From NCBI GenBank assembly GCA_017848335.1, contig JAGDAX010000168.1:1-35950 (forward strand): DNA of 35,950 bases. The letters are read 5' to 3'. The notes beneath the pieces are model-generated. The model was not told the origin of the DNA, ran no database searches, and saw only the letters and a list, made by a program, of their open reading frames with translations. The position numbers and the translations under genes are program-made. This document shows, piece after piece, positions 7,909-15,114 of the stretch; positions within the stretch are counted from its first letter, which is position 1, and each line of letters begins with the position of its first letter. This stretch comes from Clostridia bacterium. GTDB taxonomy: Bacteria > Bacillota > Clostridia > UBA1212.

Positions 7909-8928
7909 TCAGAACGCTCTCTTTTTGAGAACCGCGAGCGCAACCGCTGCAGCCGCAACGATGAAAACGATCATGGCCGTGTCGCCGGTAGCGGGTGACG
8001 GAGGTGTTTCGCCGCCTTGCTGGGAGGCCTCGCCGTTTATGACCGTAACCTCTACGCCCTGGATCTCTACCACCGTTCCGCTCTCGAGCTTCGCGATAGC
8101 CTTGATCTCGTTGGTGCCCGCGACAAGAGCGCTGACCGGAACGTTCACAATAAATCTGGCAGCGTTAGGTCCGCCTGCGCCTTTTACATTCTCATCGGTT
8201 TCCTCAGCAAACTCGCCGAAGGTGTCCTTGTCATTGATCCTGTAGCCGAACGACTTGATGGCGCCCTTATATCCGACCCATCCTCTCAGACCGATAGCTT
8301 CGGTGATGCCGGCATCCTTAATATTGATACCGTCGGGATAATTGGAGCTGATGTATTTCCCCGCTTCGCCTTCAACCATCTTTTCTCCGTCAAAGAAGAT
8401 GTTGTCGAAGGAATGTCCAACCTCCTGAGCGTCAGGATCGGTAACGATGGATGAGTCCACAGTCACGTCAATGTCAATGAAGTCGACCGGAGCGTCGTTG
8501 TTGGTGATGACTCTTACTGCGATCTCATGTTTTCCCGCTGCAAGCTCAGCCGTAGGAATATCAACGCCGAAGCCGCATTGAGGATTCTGTTCTGCAGAAA
8601 ATCCCGGGATATGGGTCAAAACGTCAGTCCTGTTGGTTCTGGCGGGGGAGAGATCCTTGTAGGCACCGCCGTTCACAGAATACTGCATACCCTTAAAGCC
8701 CGTGTCCGAAAGGAACCAGCCGGAAATGCTGATGCTTTCGGTATTAAGCCCGATCGTGAAGGCAGTGGCGGCAACGGCGTCAGGTGAAACGGCACGTGTA
8801 TCGTCACCGAAATTTCCTCCGTTGTCGAGGTACCCTCTGTAATCACCGGGATCAGCTGCGAAAGTCATCAGACTTCCCACACTGAGCATTACAGCAATCG
8901 CTGTAATCAACAATATTAGTTTTCTCAT
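7909..8928 (-). CDS. Surface protein with two related domains and a PxTG-like sortase signal
   Basis: A 339-residue secreted protein. Residues 1-25 form a signal peptide (MRKLILLITAIAVMLSVGS, cut near TFA-ADP). The C-terminus is a PATGD motif, a hydrophobic segment (MIVFIVAAAAVALAVL) and KKRAF, which is the layout of a sortase cell-wall anchor with a relaxed LPxTG motif. Between lie two similar domains of about 110 residues: about 50-158 (SISGWFLSDTGFKGMQYSVNGG ... VDIPTAELAAGKHEI) and about 165-296 (RGWVGYKGAIKSFGYRIND ... AARFIVNVPVSALVAGTNEI). The second domain closely matches the 235-residue protein at 20168-20875. The domain family is not recognised; a beta-sandwich adhesion or binding module is a guess. 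GGAGG lies ten bases before the ATG. Confidence 0.8.
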   Translation of the reverse strand: MRKLILLITAIAVMLSVGSLMTFAADPGDYRGYLDNGGNFGDDTRAVSPDAVAATAFTIGLNTESISISGWFLSDTGFKGMQYSVNGGAYKDLSPARTNRTDVLTHIPGFSAEQNPQCGFGVDIPTAELAAGKHEIAVRVITNNDAPVDFIDIDVTVDSSIVTDPDAQEVGHSFDNIFFDGEKMVEGEAGKYISSNYPDGINIKDAGITEAIGLRGWVGYKGAIKSFGYRINDKDTFGEFAEETDENVKGAGGPNAARFIVNVPVSALVAGTNEIKAIAKLESGTVVEIQGVEVTVINGEASQQGGETPPSPATGDTAMIVFIVAAAAVALAVLKKRAF

Positions 8929-8981
8929 AATATATAGTCCTCCAATAATCTAAATCGCGGGAATGCGATTTGGGTAGCCCC

Positions 8982-9011
8982 ATTGTAGCACAGACAAACG
9001 TGGGATTGCAA
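8982..9011 (-). promoter_or_regulatory. Sigma-70-type promoter of the 339-residue surface protein gene
   Basis: TTGCAA and TACAAT on the minus strand are separated by 18 bases, and TGC precedes the -10 as an extended element. It lies about 55 bases upstream of the start codon. Confidence 0.65.
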
Positions 9012-9019
9012 TGCTGTAA

Positions 9020-9130
9020 TAGTGCCGGGTGCAGCTGCAGCTGTAAGTCCGGAGACTGGAGACCGGAGGCCGGAGAGCCGCGCGTACCGCGCGAGTTACA
9101 GACCGGGAGTTTTTGTGGATCGGGTCGGAA
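9020..9130. repeat. Dispersed intergenic repeat pieces (family B-like)
   Basis: The gap 8929-9318 holds no gene. This part includes GTGCCGG units, GGAGACCGGAGGCCGGAG and CGCGCGAGTTACAGACCGGGAG. These recur with changes in the gaps near 10.9, 19.75, 21.0 and 28.95 kb. The rest of the gap contains the trpB terminator and the promoter at 8982-9011. Confidence 0.6.
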
Positions 9131-9189
9131 GTCGAGCTCCGGATGGCTGCGGGCGCGTATGCAGGAGGCAAAGCGCCCTCTAAGCGGTC

Positions 9190-9240
9190 AAAAAAGCCGG
9201 AGACCTCAGCGCCCGTTCACGGCAGCATTCAGTCTCCGGC
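9190..9240 (-). terminator. Intrinsic terminator of trpB
   Basis: A perfect 9-bp stem (GCCGGAGAC / GTCTCCGGC) enclosing a 27-base loop is followed on the minus strand by TTTTTT. It lies about 80 bases beyond the trpB stop codon. Confidence 0.8.
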
Positions 9241-9318
9241 AGCATTCGATCTTAGGCTTTTCAGCCTTCGTATGTCGGTCTGCTATTCAGCTATTCTCAG
9301 CCTTCGGCATCCGAAGCA

Positions 9319-10686
9319 TTATTCAACCTGAGGCAGGCCCTTGAAGCTTCTTTCGAGGTCCTCGTCGGTAGGAATGTAGTCGTCCATCTTGCCGTCGTGG
9401 AACTTCTCGTAAGCCACCAGGTCGAAGTAGCCTGTGCCGGAGAGTCCGAAGACGATGGTCTTGCTCTCGCCGGTCTCCTTGCACTTCTCGGCTTCGTCGA
9501 TGGCAGCCTTGATGGCGTGAGAGCTCTCGGGCGCGGGCAGGATGCCTTCGCAGCGGGCAAACTTCTCGGCCGCCTTGAACACCTCGGTCTGGGGCACCGC
9601 GACTGCTTCCATGTAGCCGTCATGATAAAGCTGTGAAAGCGTGGTGCTCATGCCGTGGTAGCGGAGACCGCCTGCGTGGTTGGGCGCGGGAATAAAGTTG
9701 CTGCCGAGGGTGTACATTTTCGCGAGCGGGCAGACCATTCCTGTGTCCGCAAAGTCGTAGGCGTACTTGCCTCTCGTGAAGCTGGGGCACGAAGCCGGCT
9801 CAACCGCGAGGATCCTGTAGTCAGCCTTGCCGAGAATCTTGTCGCGCATGAAGGGCGCAATAAGACCTCCCAGGTTGGAACCGCCGCCTGCGCACCCGAT
9901 AATGATATCCGGCACGATGTCGTACTTCTTGAGAGCGATCTCAGTCTCGAGGCCGATGACGCTCTGATGGAGCAGCACCTGGTTGAGCACGCTGCCCAGC
10001 ACGTATCTGTAGCCCGGCGTGGAAACGGCCACCTCGACGGCTTCGGAAATCGCGCAGCCGAGGCTTCCCGTGGTGCCGGGGTGATCCGCCAGAATCTTCT
10101 TGCCGATATTGGTGGTCTCGGAGGGCGAAGGCGTCACCGAAGCGCCGTAGGTCCTCATGACCTCGCGCCTGAAGGGCTTCTGCTCGTAGGAGACCTTGAC
10201 CATGAATACCTTGAGGTCCAGCCCGAAATACGAGCAGGCCATAGAAAGAGCCGTGCCCCACTGCCCTGCGCCGGTCTCGGTGGTAACGCCCTTGAGGCCC
10301 TGTTTCTTGGCGTAATAAGCCTGAGCAATGGCTGAATTGAGCTTGTGGGAGCCGCTGGTATTGTTGCCCTCAAATTTGTAATAGATCTTGGCAGGTGTGT
10401 CCAGCGCCTTCTCGAGGCAGTACGCCCTTACCAGCGGGGAGGGTCTGTACATTTTGTAGAAATTGTAAACCTCCTCGGGAATCGGGAAATACGGCGTGTC
10501 GTTGTCAAGCTCCTGCTGGATAAGCTCCTCGCAGAAAACCGGCGCAAGCTCCTCTGCAGCCATAGGCTGGTGGGTTCCGGGATTCAGCAGCGGCGCGGGC
10601 TTGGTTTTCATGTCGGCCCTCAGGTTATACCAGGCCTTCGGCATCTCGTCCTCGCTGAGATAAATCTTGTACGGAATCTCTTTCAT
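9319..10686 (-). CDS. trpB: Tryptophan synthase beta chain, TrpB2 type
   Basis: A 455-residue PLP enzyme of the TrpB2 subgroup, which joins indole and serine into tryptophan. The length and the long N-terminal part (KIYLSEDEMPKAWYNLRAD) set it apart from the roughly 400-residue TrpB1. The PLP lysine is Lys115 in GNNTSGSHKLN, ETGAGQWG follows near residue 136, and the phosphate loop is CAGGGSNLGG near 265. The gene lies downstream of the aromatic operon on the same strand, 256 bases after aroQ. No trpA is in the window, fitting the idea that TrpB2 works without TrpA, for example to salvage free indole. A ribosome site GAGGGG precedes the ATG. A terminator follows. Confidence 0.92.
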   Translation of the reverse strand: MKEIPYKIYLSEDEMPKAWYNLRADMKTKPAPLLNPGTHQPMAAEELAPVFCEELIQQELDNDTPYFPIPEEVYNFYKMYRPSPLVRAYCLEKALDTPAKIYYKFEGNNTSGSHKLNSAIAQAYYAKKQGLKGVTTETGAGQWGTALSMACSYFGLDLKVFMVKVSYEQKPFRREVMRTYGASVTPSPSETTNIGKKILADHPGTTGSLGCAISEAVEVAVSTPGYRYVLGSVLNQVLLHQSVIGLETEIALKKYDIVPDIIIGCAGGGSNLGGLIAPFMRDKILGKADYRILAVEPASCPSFTRGKYAYDFADTGMVCPLAKMYTLGSNFIPAPNHAGGLRYHGMSTTLSQLYHDGYMEAVAVPQTEVFKAAEKFARCEGILPAPESSHAIKAAIDEAEKCKETGESKTIVFGLSGTGYFDLVAYEKFHDGKMDDYIPTDEDLERSFKGLPQVE

Positions 10687-10701
10687 ATTTTTCCCCTCTC
10701 T

Positions 10702-10728
10702 GAAGCTGTCGTTTCGTTTTTTAGCTTC
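10702..10728 (-). promoter_or_regulatory. Small hairpin in the trpB leader
   Basis: GAAGCT and AGCTTC flank an A-rich 15-base loop on the minus strand just before the GAGGGG ribosome site of trpB. The hairpin could affect translation. The gap 10687-10942 has no gene; a further short stem (CTGCC / GGCAG) followed by a T-rich run lies near 10740-10768. No leader peptide or T-box core was found. Confidence 0.3.
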
Positions 10729-10870
10729 AAAATAAATAAAAAATCAATTTCTGCCAGTTAAGGCAGTTCAATACTTTTTTGTGCGCGTCAACCGCGCTGC
10801 GCTTCGCACCTGGCCGCCGCGCAGCATATTGAGTCCCTCACTGAGCACGCTGACGCGTGAACCGTTCGTA

Positions 10871-10957
10871 CCTCAAAATGCAGACGCGGAATCCTTTTCC
10901 CTCACCAGCTGCCGAAAATCTCCGGTCTCCGGTCTCCGGCCTCTATCCTCCGGCCTT
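10871..10957 (-). repeat. Dispersed intergenic repeat, family A, copy 1 (minus orientation)
   Basis: On the minus strand this reads GGCCGGAG repeats, then GGAGATTTTCGGCAGCTGG, then AAAAGGATTCCGCG and TCTGCATTTTG. Very similar stretches lie in plus orientation at 21021-21082 and 28508-28550. This copy overlaps the last codons of aroQ and supplies its stop codon. Confidence 0.8.
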
Positions 10958-11404
10958 ACCGTTACCCTTTTTCCCGTCCAACCTTTCCGAAAGCCAGATC
11001 ATCGCCTGCCTGTACCCCTCGAATCCGAGGCCCATATAAGTCTTTTCGCAGGCCATCCCGGCGTACGAGATCTGCCGGAATTCCTCGCGCTTTGACACGT
11101 CCGAAATGTGAACCTCCACCGCCGGCAGCCCCACAGCCTTGAGCGCGTCAAGTATCGCGATGCTCGTATGCGTGTACGCGGCCGGATTGATTATGATGCC
11201 GTCATATTCCGTCATCGCCTTTTGGATGGCAGTCACGATCCCGCCCTCGCTGTTGGACTGGAAGCACTCGGCAGTGACGCCAAGCTCCTTCGCGCTCTTC
11301 GCGATGAAATCGAGCAGGTCCCGATATGTGCCGCTTCCGTAAATTCCCGGCTCGCGGATCCCAAGCATATTGATGTTCGGTCCGTTGATGACAAGTAGTT
11401 TCAT
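10943..11404 (-). CDS. aroQ: 3-dehydroquinate dehydratase, type II
   Basis: A 153-residue cytoplasmic enzyme converting 3-dehydroquinate to 3-dehydroshikimate, the third shikimate step. The family pattern is complete: INGPNINMLGIREPGIYG at the start (with the catalytic Tyr of the lid loop), SNSEGGIVTAI near residue 50, INPAAYTHTSIA near 75 (catalytic His), and VEVHISDVSKRE near 100. It is the last aromatic gene of the operon, 94 bases after the aroE-aroK fusion. The C-terminal tail (GKKGNGKAGG) overlaps a dispersed intergenic repeat, so the tail and stop appear to derive from it. AAGGAAAAGGG precedes the ATG. Confidence 0.95.
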   Translation of the reverse strand: MKLLVINGPNINMLGIREPGIYGSGTYRDLLDFIAKSAKELGVTAECFQSNSEGGIVTAIQKAMTEYDGIIINPAAYTHTSIAILDALKAVGLPAVEVHISDVSKREEFRQISYAGMACEKTYMGLGFEGYRQAMIWLSERLDGKKGNGKAGG

Positions 11405-11422
11405 ACCCTTTTCCTTCGTCTC

Positions 11423-11474
11423 GGTTTTCCGCTTCTCACGGTCGTCCCGGTTTTCCGCGTCTCACGGTCGTCCC
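11423..11474. repeat. 26-bp tandem repeat between aroQ and aroEK
   Basis: Two units of GGTTTTCCGC(T/G)TCTCACGG followed by TCGTCCC, with a partial third unit to about 11484, fill most of the 94-base gap between the two genes. Confidence 0.85.
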
Positions 11475-11498
11475 GGTTTTCCGCTTCCCTCTGACGCC

Positions 11499-12743
11499 TC
11501 AGCTTTTCTTAAACGCCACCGAATCGTACGCGGCGAGGACGCGCTTCGCGGTCTTGCTTACCGTGCTTCCCGAATCCACCGCCACGTCCGCAAACTTCTC
11601 GTACAGCGGCATCCGTTCCCCGTAAAGCTCATGCACGTCGCGGCTTTGCGACAGCGGCCTGCCCTTTGAGGACAGCTTGTCGATGTCCTTCCGCAGCCAT
11701 ATTATAATACCGTTCTGGTGCAGGGCACAATAATTTTCGTCCCGAGTGACAGCGCCGCCGCCCGTAGAGATAATGATGCCGGACCGCTTCCCGATCTCCC
11801 GCAGAACGTCCGATTCCATCCTCCTGAACTGCTCCTCGCCTTCCTCGAGAATGATCTCCGACGGTGTCTTCCCGCAGACAGCGGCGAACTCCAGATCCGC
11901 GTCAACGTGCTTCCGTCCGGTCATCCTTGACAGGTTCTTTCCCACGGAGGTTTTGCCGCAGCCGGGCATGCCCACGAGAATAATATTCCCCTTCTGCGCA
12001 GCGATTCTCGCCACGACGGAATTGATCAGCCTGTCCGGGAGCATTCTGTCCGTGAAGAGCTCCGAGCTCTTCTTCGCCTGGGCCACCAGCATGTGCAGGC
12101 CGTTGAACGCAGGAATTCCCAGCGTCTCCGCTTCCATAAGAAGCGCCGTGCGTGCGGGGTTGTATATAAGATCGAACACCGCCTCAAGGTAATGGAACCC
12201 GCTAAGGCTGAGCGGCGCCTCGCCGTTCCCCGGGAACATTCCCACCGGCGTCGTATTCACGATAATATCCGCGTCATAGTGCTTCGGGATATTATCGTAA
12301 TTGTCTTCGCCGGAGCGGCTTATGACCACCGCCTCGGCGCCCAGTATTTTAAGGGCGGCGCAGACCGACACCGAGGCGCCGCCGCTGCCCAGCACCAGCG
12401 CCTTCTTGCCGGCAGCCTTTATTCGCGCGCTCTCCACGGCCTGAACGAAGCCGTAGACGTCCGTGTTGTCGCCGAAAAGGCCGCCCTCCGGGGTTCGTAT
12501 CACCGTATTGACGCTCCCCGTCAGCCTGACGGTGTCGCTCACCTCGGTCATGTACGGAAGCACGGTTTTCTTGTAGGGGATCGTGACGTTGATGCCTGTG
12601 AAATCCCCGTTTTTGAGGAACTCACCCACGTCCTGTTCTTCCATCTCAAAGAGCTTGTATTCGTAATCTCCCAGCAGCCCGTGAATTTCGGGCGAATAGC
12701 TGTGGGCCAGCGTCCTTCCGAGAAGGCCGGATCTCACTTCCAT
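11499..12743 (-). CDS. aroE-aroK: Fused shikimate dehydrogenase - shikimate kinase
   Basis: A 414-residue two-domain enzyme. Residues 1-250 are shikimate dehydrogenase (AroE): HSYSPEIHG at 14-22, NVTIPYKK with catalytic Lys58, GSVNTV at 76-81, GDNTD with catalytic Asp95, and the NADP loop LGSGGAS near 118-124. Residues about 252-414 are shikimate kinase (AroK): Walker A GMPGCGKTS at 258-266, HVDADLEF with the shikimate-binding Asp, and STGGGAV. Together they carry out two successive steps, dehydroshikimate to shikimate to shikimate-3-phosphate. The gene starts within the stop codon of pheA (TAATG), so it is translationally coupled. The fusion is in the order dehydrogenase then kinase; both active sites look intact. 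Confidence 0.95.
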   Translation of the reverse strand: MEVRSGLLGRTLAHSYSPEIHGLLGDYEYKLFEMEEQDVGEFLKNGDFTGINVTIPYKKTVLPYMTEVSDTVRLTGSVNTVIRTPEGGLFGDNTDVYGFVQAVESARIKAAGKKALVLGSGGASVSVCAALKILGAEAVVISRSGEDNYDNIPKHYDADIIVNTTPVGMFPGNGEAPLSLSGFHYLEAVFDLIYNPARTALLMEAETLGIPAFNGLHMLVAQAKKSSELFTDRMLPDRLINSVVARIAAQKGNIILVGMPGCGKTSVGKNLSRMTGRKHVDADLEFAAVCGKTPSEIILEEGEEQFRRMESDVLREIGKRSGIIISTGGGAVTRDENYCALHQNGIIIWLRKDIDKLSSKGRPLSQSRDVHELYGERMPLYEKFADVAVDSGSTVSKTAKRVLAAYDSVAFKKS

Positions 12744-13897
12744 TAAAACACCTCACCGTAGCTTCCCAGGTACGTGAAGCTCTCGCAGTATGACGGCAGC
12801 TCGTCAAGAAGCTGCAGCAGCGCCGGCGAGTACACCGGCGTATCGATATCAAAGTAAAACATAAACTCAAAATCCTTGCCGGGAAGCGGGCGGCTCTCCA
12901 GCTTGTTAAGGTTGATGCCCAGGGCGTAGAACTTCGAGAGCAGCTTGTAAAGCGACCCCTGCTCGTGGGGCAGCGTCAGCATAAGACTCGTCCTGTCCGC
13001 GCCCGGGTAGATCTCCAGATCCTTGGAAATGCAGATAAAGCGCGTGTAATTATTGTCGGTATTCTGCACCGACTCCGCCAGACACTCAAGGTGGTAAAAT
13101 GACACGCACTGCCTCGACGCCAGCGCCGCCTTGTCGTTCCCCTCCGATTCGGAAACCATCTTGGCCGCCACCGCGGTATTCTCGCAGGGTATGACCTTCA
13201 CCCCCGAAAGACCCGACAGAAAGCCGGAGCACTGGCTTATGGCCTGCTCGTGCGAATAGATCTCCCTGACGTCGGAAAGCTTCGTTCCGGGCTTCACCAG
13301 AAGGTTGTGATCGATCTTCACGCGAATACTCCTCACAATATAGAACCTGTGGTGCATCATCAGGTCGTAAACCGAGTTGACGGAGCCGGCCGTACTGTTC
13401 TCCACCGGCACCACGCCGTACCTGCAGAGCCCCTTCTCGATGGCCTTGAACACTGCGCCGAAGTCCGAGAAGTACATAATGTTGGCATGCTCGAAAAGCT
13501 TGTCGCAGGCAAACTGCGAATTCGCCCCGTCAATGCCCTGGCACGCCACGCTGACAAAGCCCGGGAAGAGCTTCGGCGTCCCGTCAATGGCCCCCGATAT
13601 CTTCTCGGCAAGGCCCGACCTCGCCCCGATGATCTGCGTCTGGTAGCTTCTGCTGACCTCAAAAATCATCGAGTAGAGCAGCGCCATGTAACCGCGAAGC
13701 TCCGGGTCCGTGCCCGCGGCAATCTCGTTCAGCTTTGAGCGTTCCCTCGCCGCGTCGAACACGGGAATTCCGTGCTCCTTCTTATACCCGGCAATGGCCG
13801 CAGCCGTCTCCATGCGCTCCTTGAGCAGCCCGGTGATCTGCCGGTCGATGTCGTCGATCTTCTTTCTGTATTCGGAATTTTCAGGCATTTGCTGCAT
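12743..13897 (-). CDS. pheA: Bifunctional chorismate mutase - prephenate dehydratase
   Basis: A 384-residue P-protein that makes phenylpyruvate, the phenylalanine precursor. Residues 1-90 are an AroQ-type chorismate mutase (DIDRQITGLLKERMETAAAI, with the usual Arg and Lys residues). About 105-290 is prephenate dehydratase, with VPVENSTAGSV and NYTRFICIS. About 295-384 is an ACT domain with GSLYKLLSKFYALGINLNKL followed by ESRP, the phenylalanine-sensing motif, so feedback inhibition is likely. The start is the ATG at 13897 with AAGGAG upstream; an in-frame extension to 13957 reads through intergenic repeat. It follows aroC by 74 bases and overlaps the start of aroEK by one base. Confidence 0.95.
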   Translation of the reverse strand: MQQMPENSEYRKKIDDIDRQITGLLKERMETAAAIAGYKKEHGIPVFDAARERSKLNEIAAGTDPELRGYMALLYSMIFEVSRSYQTQIIGARSGLAEKISGAIDGTPKLFPGFVSVACQGIDGANSQFACDKLFEHANIMYFSDFGAVFKAIEKGLCRYGVVPVENSTAGSVNSVYDLMMHHRFYIVRSIRVKIDHNLLVKPGTKLSDVREIYSHEQAISQCSGFLSGLSGVKVIPCENTAVAAKMVSESEGNDKAALASRQCVSFYHLECLAESVQNTDNNYTRFICISKDLEIYPGADRTSLMLTLPHEQGSLYKLLSKFYALGINLNKLESRPLPGKDFEFMFYFDIDTPVYSPALLQLLDELPSYCESFTYLGSYGEVF

Positions 13898-13918
13898 GGT
13901 CGTCTCCTTGATCGTATT

Positions 13919-13939
13919 GAGTGTTAAGTGCTGAGTGCC
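13919..13939. repeat. GTGCCRR heptamer repeat, three units
   Basis: GTGTTAA, GTGCTGA and GTGCCGG stand in tandem in the short gap between aroC and pheA. The same heptamer family is found at 21088-21136 and 28453-28487. Confidence 0.7.
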
Positions 13940-13971
13940 GGAAATTGGCTGCCGCAAGGCCGGAGGCCCTT

Positions 13972-15114
13972 TTACCTCCCCAAGATCGCATCATACACCG
14001 CGATCGCCGCAGCCGCCTCGATCACGGGCACAGCCCTCGGCACAATGCAGGGGTCGTGCCTTCCCGGCACCTTGAGGATCACCTGCTCGCCGGTTTTGAG
14101 ATCGACGCTCTTCTGGGGCTTTGCGATGGAAGGCGTCGGCTTTATCGCCACACGGAACACTATAGGCATACCGTTTGAGATGCCGCCCAATATTCCGCCG
14201 CAGTTGTTTGTTTCCGTCACCACTTTACCGTTTTCGTCAAAGCAAAAGCCGTCGTTGTTTTCGCTGCCGGGCATTGACGCGCAGGCAAATCCGCTGCCGA
14301 ATTCGATGCCCTTGACGGCGGGGATGCCGAAAACGATGCCGGAAATACGGTTCTCAAGGCCCCCGAACATCGGGTCGCCCACACCTGCCGGTACGCCTTC
14401 AACGACGCATTCCAGGACGCCGCCCAGCGAATCGCCCGCAGCCTTCGCTTCCTCGATGGCCTGCTTCATGGCGTTTTCCACAGCCAAATTTGAAACCGGA
14501 AAATCGATGGCCGGGCTTGAAGCCGGAAAATCGACGGCAGGGCTTGAAGCCGGAAAATCGACGGCAGGGCCGCGATCCTCACGCGCCGCGCCCTTATCGC
14601 AGGCAGCCTCCGCGCCGTCGTCCCTGACCTTGCCGAGAGACACGATGCGGGCCTTGACCGTGACGCCCATGTCCTCGAGAAGCTGAAGCACGATGCCTCC
14701 GGCCACGCAGACCGGAGCCGTGAGTCTTCCCGAGAAGTGCCCTCCGCCGGCAGCGTCTCTTGACGGGCCGTATTTCACAAGGGCTGTGTAGTCCGCGTGT
14801 CCGGGCCTCGGAACGTCTGCAATCGCCGCGTAATCCGACGAGCGTGTGTCCTTGTTTCTGATAATGGCGGTAACGGGCGCTCCGCAGGTGACGCCGCCCT
14901 CCGAAAATCCGCAGATAAACTCGGGCACGTCTGATTCATTCCTGGGCGTCGAGTAAGGGTCTCTGCCCGGAGCCCTTCTCCGGAGAAAGGCCGAAAGCCT
15001 GTCGAAATCGATCTTCTTACCGGCCGGGATGCCGTCGATCGTCACGCCGATGCCGGGGGCGTGGGACTGGCCGAAAACAGCCATTTTGATATTCTCGCCG
15101 TAAAAGCTGCTCAT
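13972..15114 (-). CDS. aroC: Chorismate synthase
   Basis: A 380-residue FMN-dependent enzyme converting EPSP to chorismate. Signatures are FGQSHAPGIGVTIDG at 14-28, RRAPGRDPYSTPRNESD at 47-63, RPGHADYT near 101, GGGHFSGRLTAPV, GGISNGMPIVFRVAIKPTPSI and the C-terminal GRHDPCIVPRAVPVIEA. The start ATG overlaps the aroA stop (ATGA) and GGAGG lies inside the end of aroA. Oddly, residues about 181-207 hold an in-frame tandem repeat (units like PAVDFPASS) placed before MKQAIEEAKAAGDSLGG. The conserved regions on both sides are intact, so the enzyme should be active. Confidence 0.95.
   Translation of the reverse strand: MSSFYGENIKMAVFGQSHAPGIGVTIDGIPAGKKIDFDRLSAFLRRRAPGRDPYSTPRNESDVPEFICGFSEGGVTCGAPVTAIIRNKDTRSSDYAAIADVPRPGHADYTALVKYGPSRDAAGGGHFSGRLTAPVCVAGGIVLQLLEDMGVTVKARIVSLGKVRDDGAEAACDKGAAREDRGPAVDFPASSPAVDFPASSPAIDFPVSNLAVENAMKQAIEEAKAAGDSLGGVLECVVEGVPAGVGDPMFGGLENRISGIVFGIPAVKGIEFGSGFACASMPGSENNDGFCFDENGKVVTETNNCGGILGGISNGMPIVFRVAIKPTPSIAKPQKSVDLKTGEQVILKVPGRHDPCIVPRAVPVIEAAAAIAVYDAILGR
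14492..14572 (-). repeat. 27-bp in-frame tandem repeat inside aroC, three units
   Basis: Three copies of a 27-base unit (two nearly identical, one with a few changes) encode nine residues each, such as PAVDFPASS and PAIDFPVSN. Because the unit is a multiple of three, copy-number change would not shift the frame. Confidence 0.9.

Noticed and set aside
10781..11095. A plus-strand coding frame overlapping the end of aroQ.
   Set aside because: It lies in dispersed repeat and antisense aroQ sequence with no recognisable protein character.
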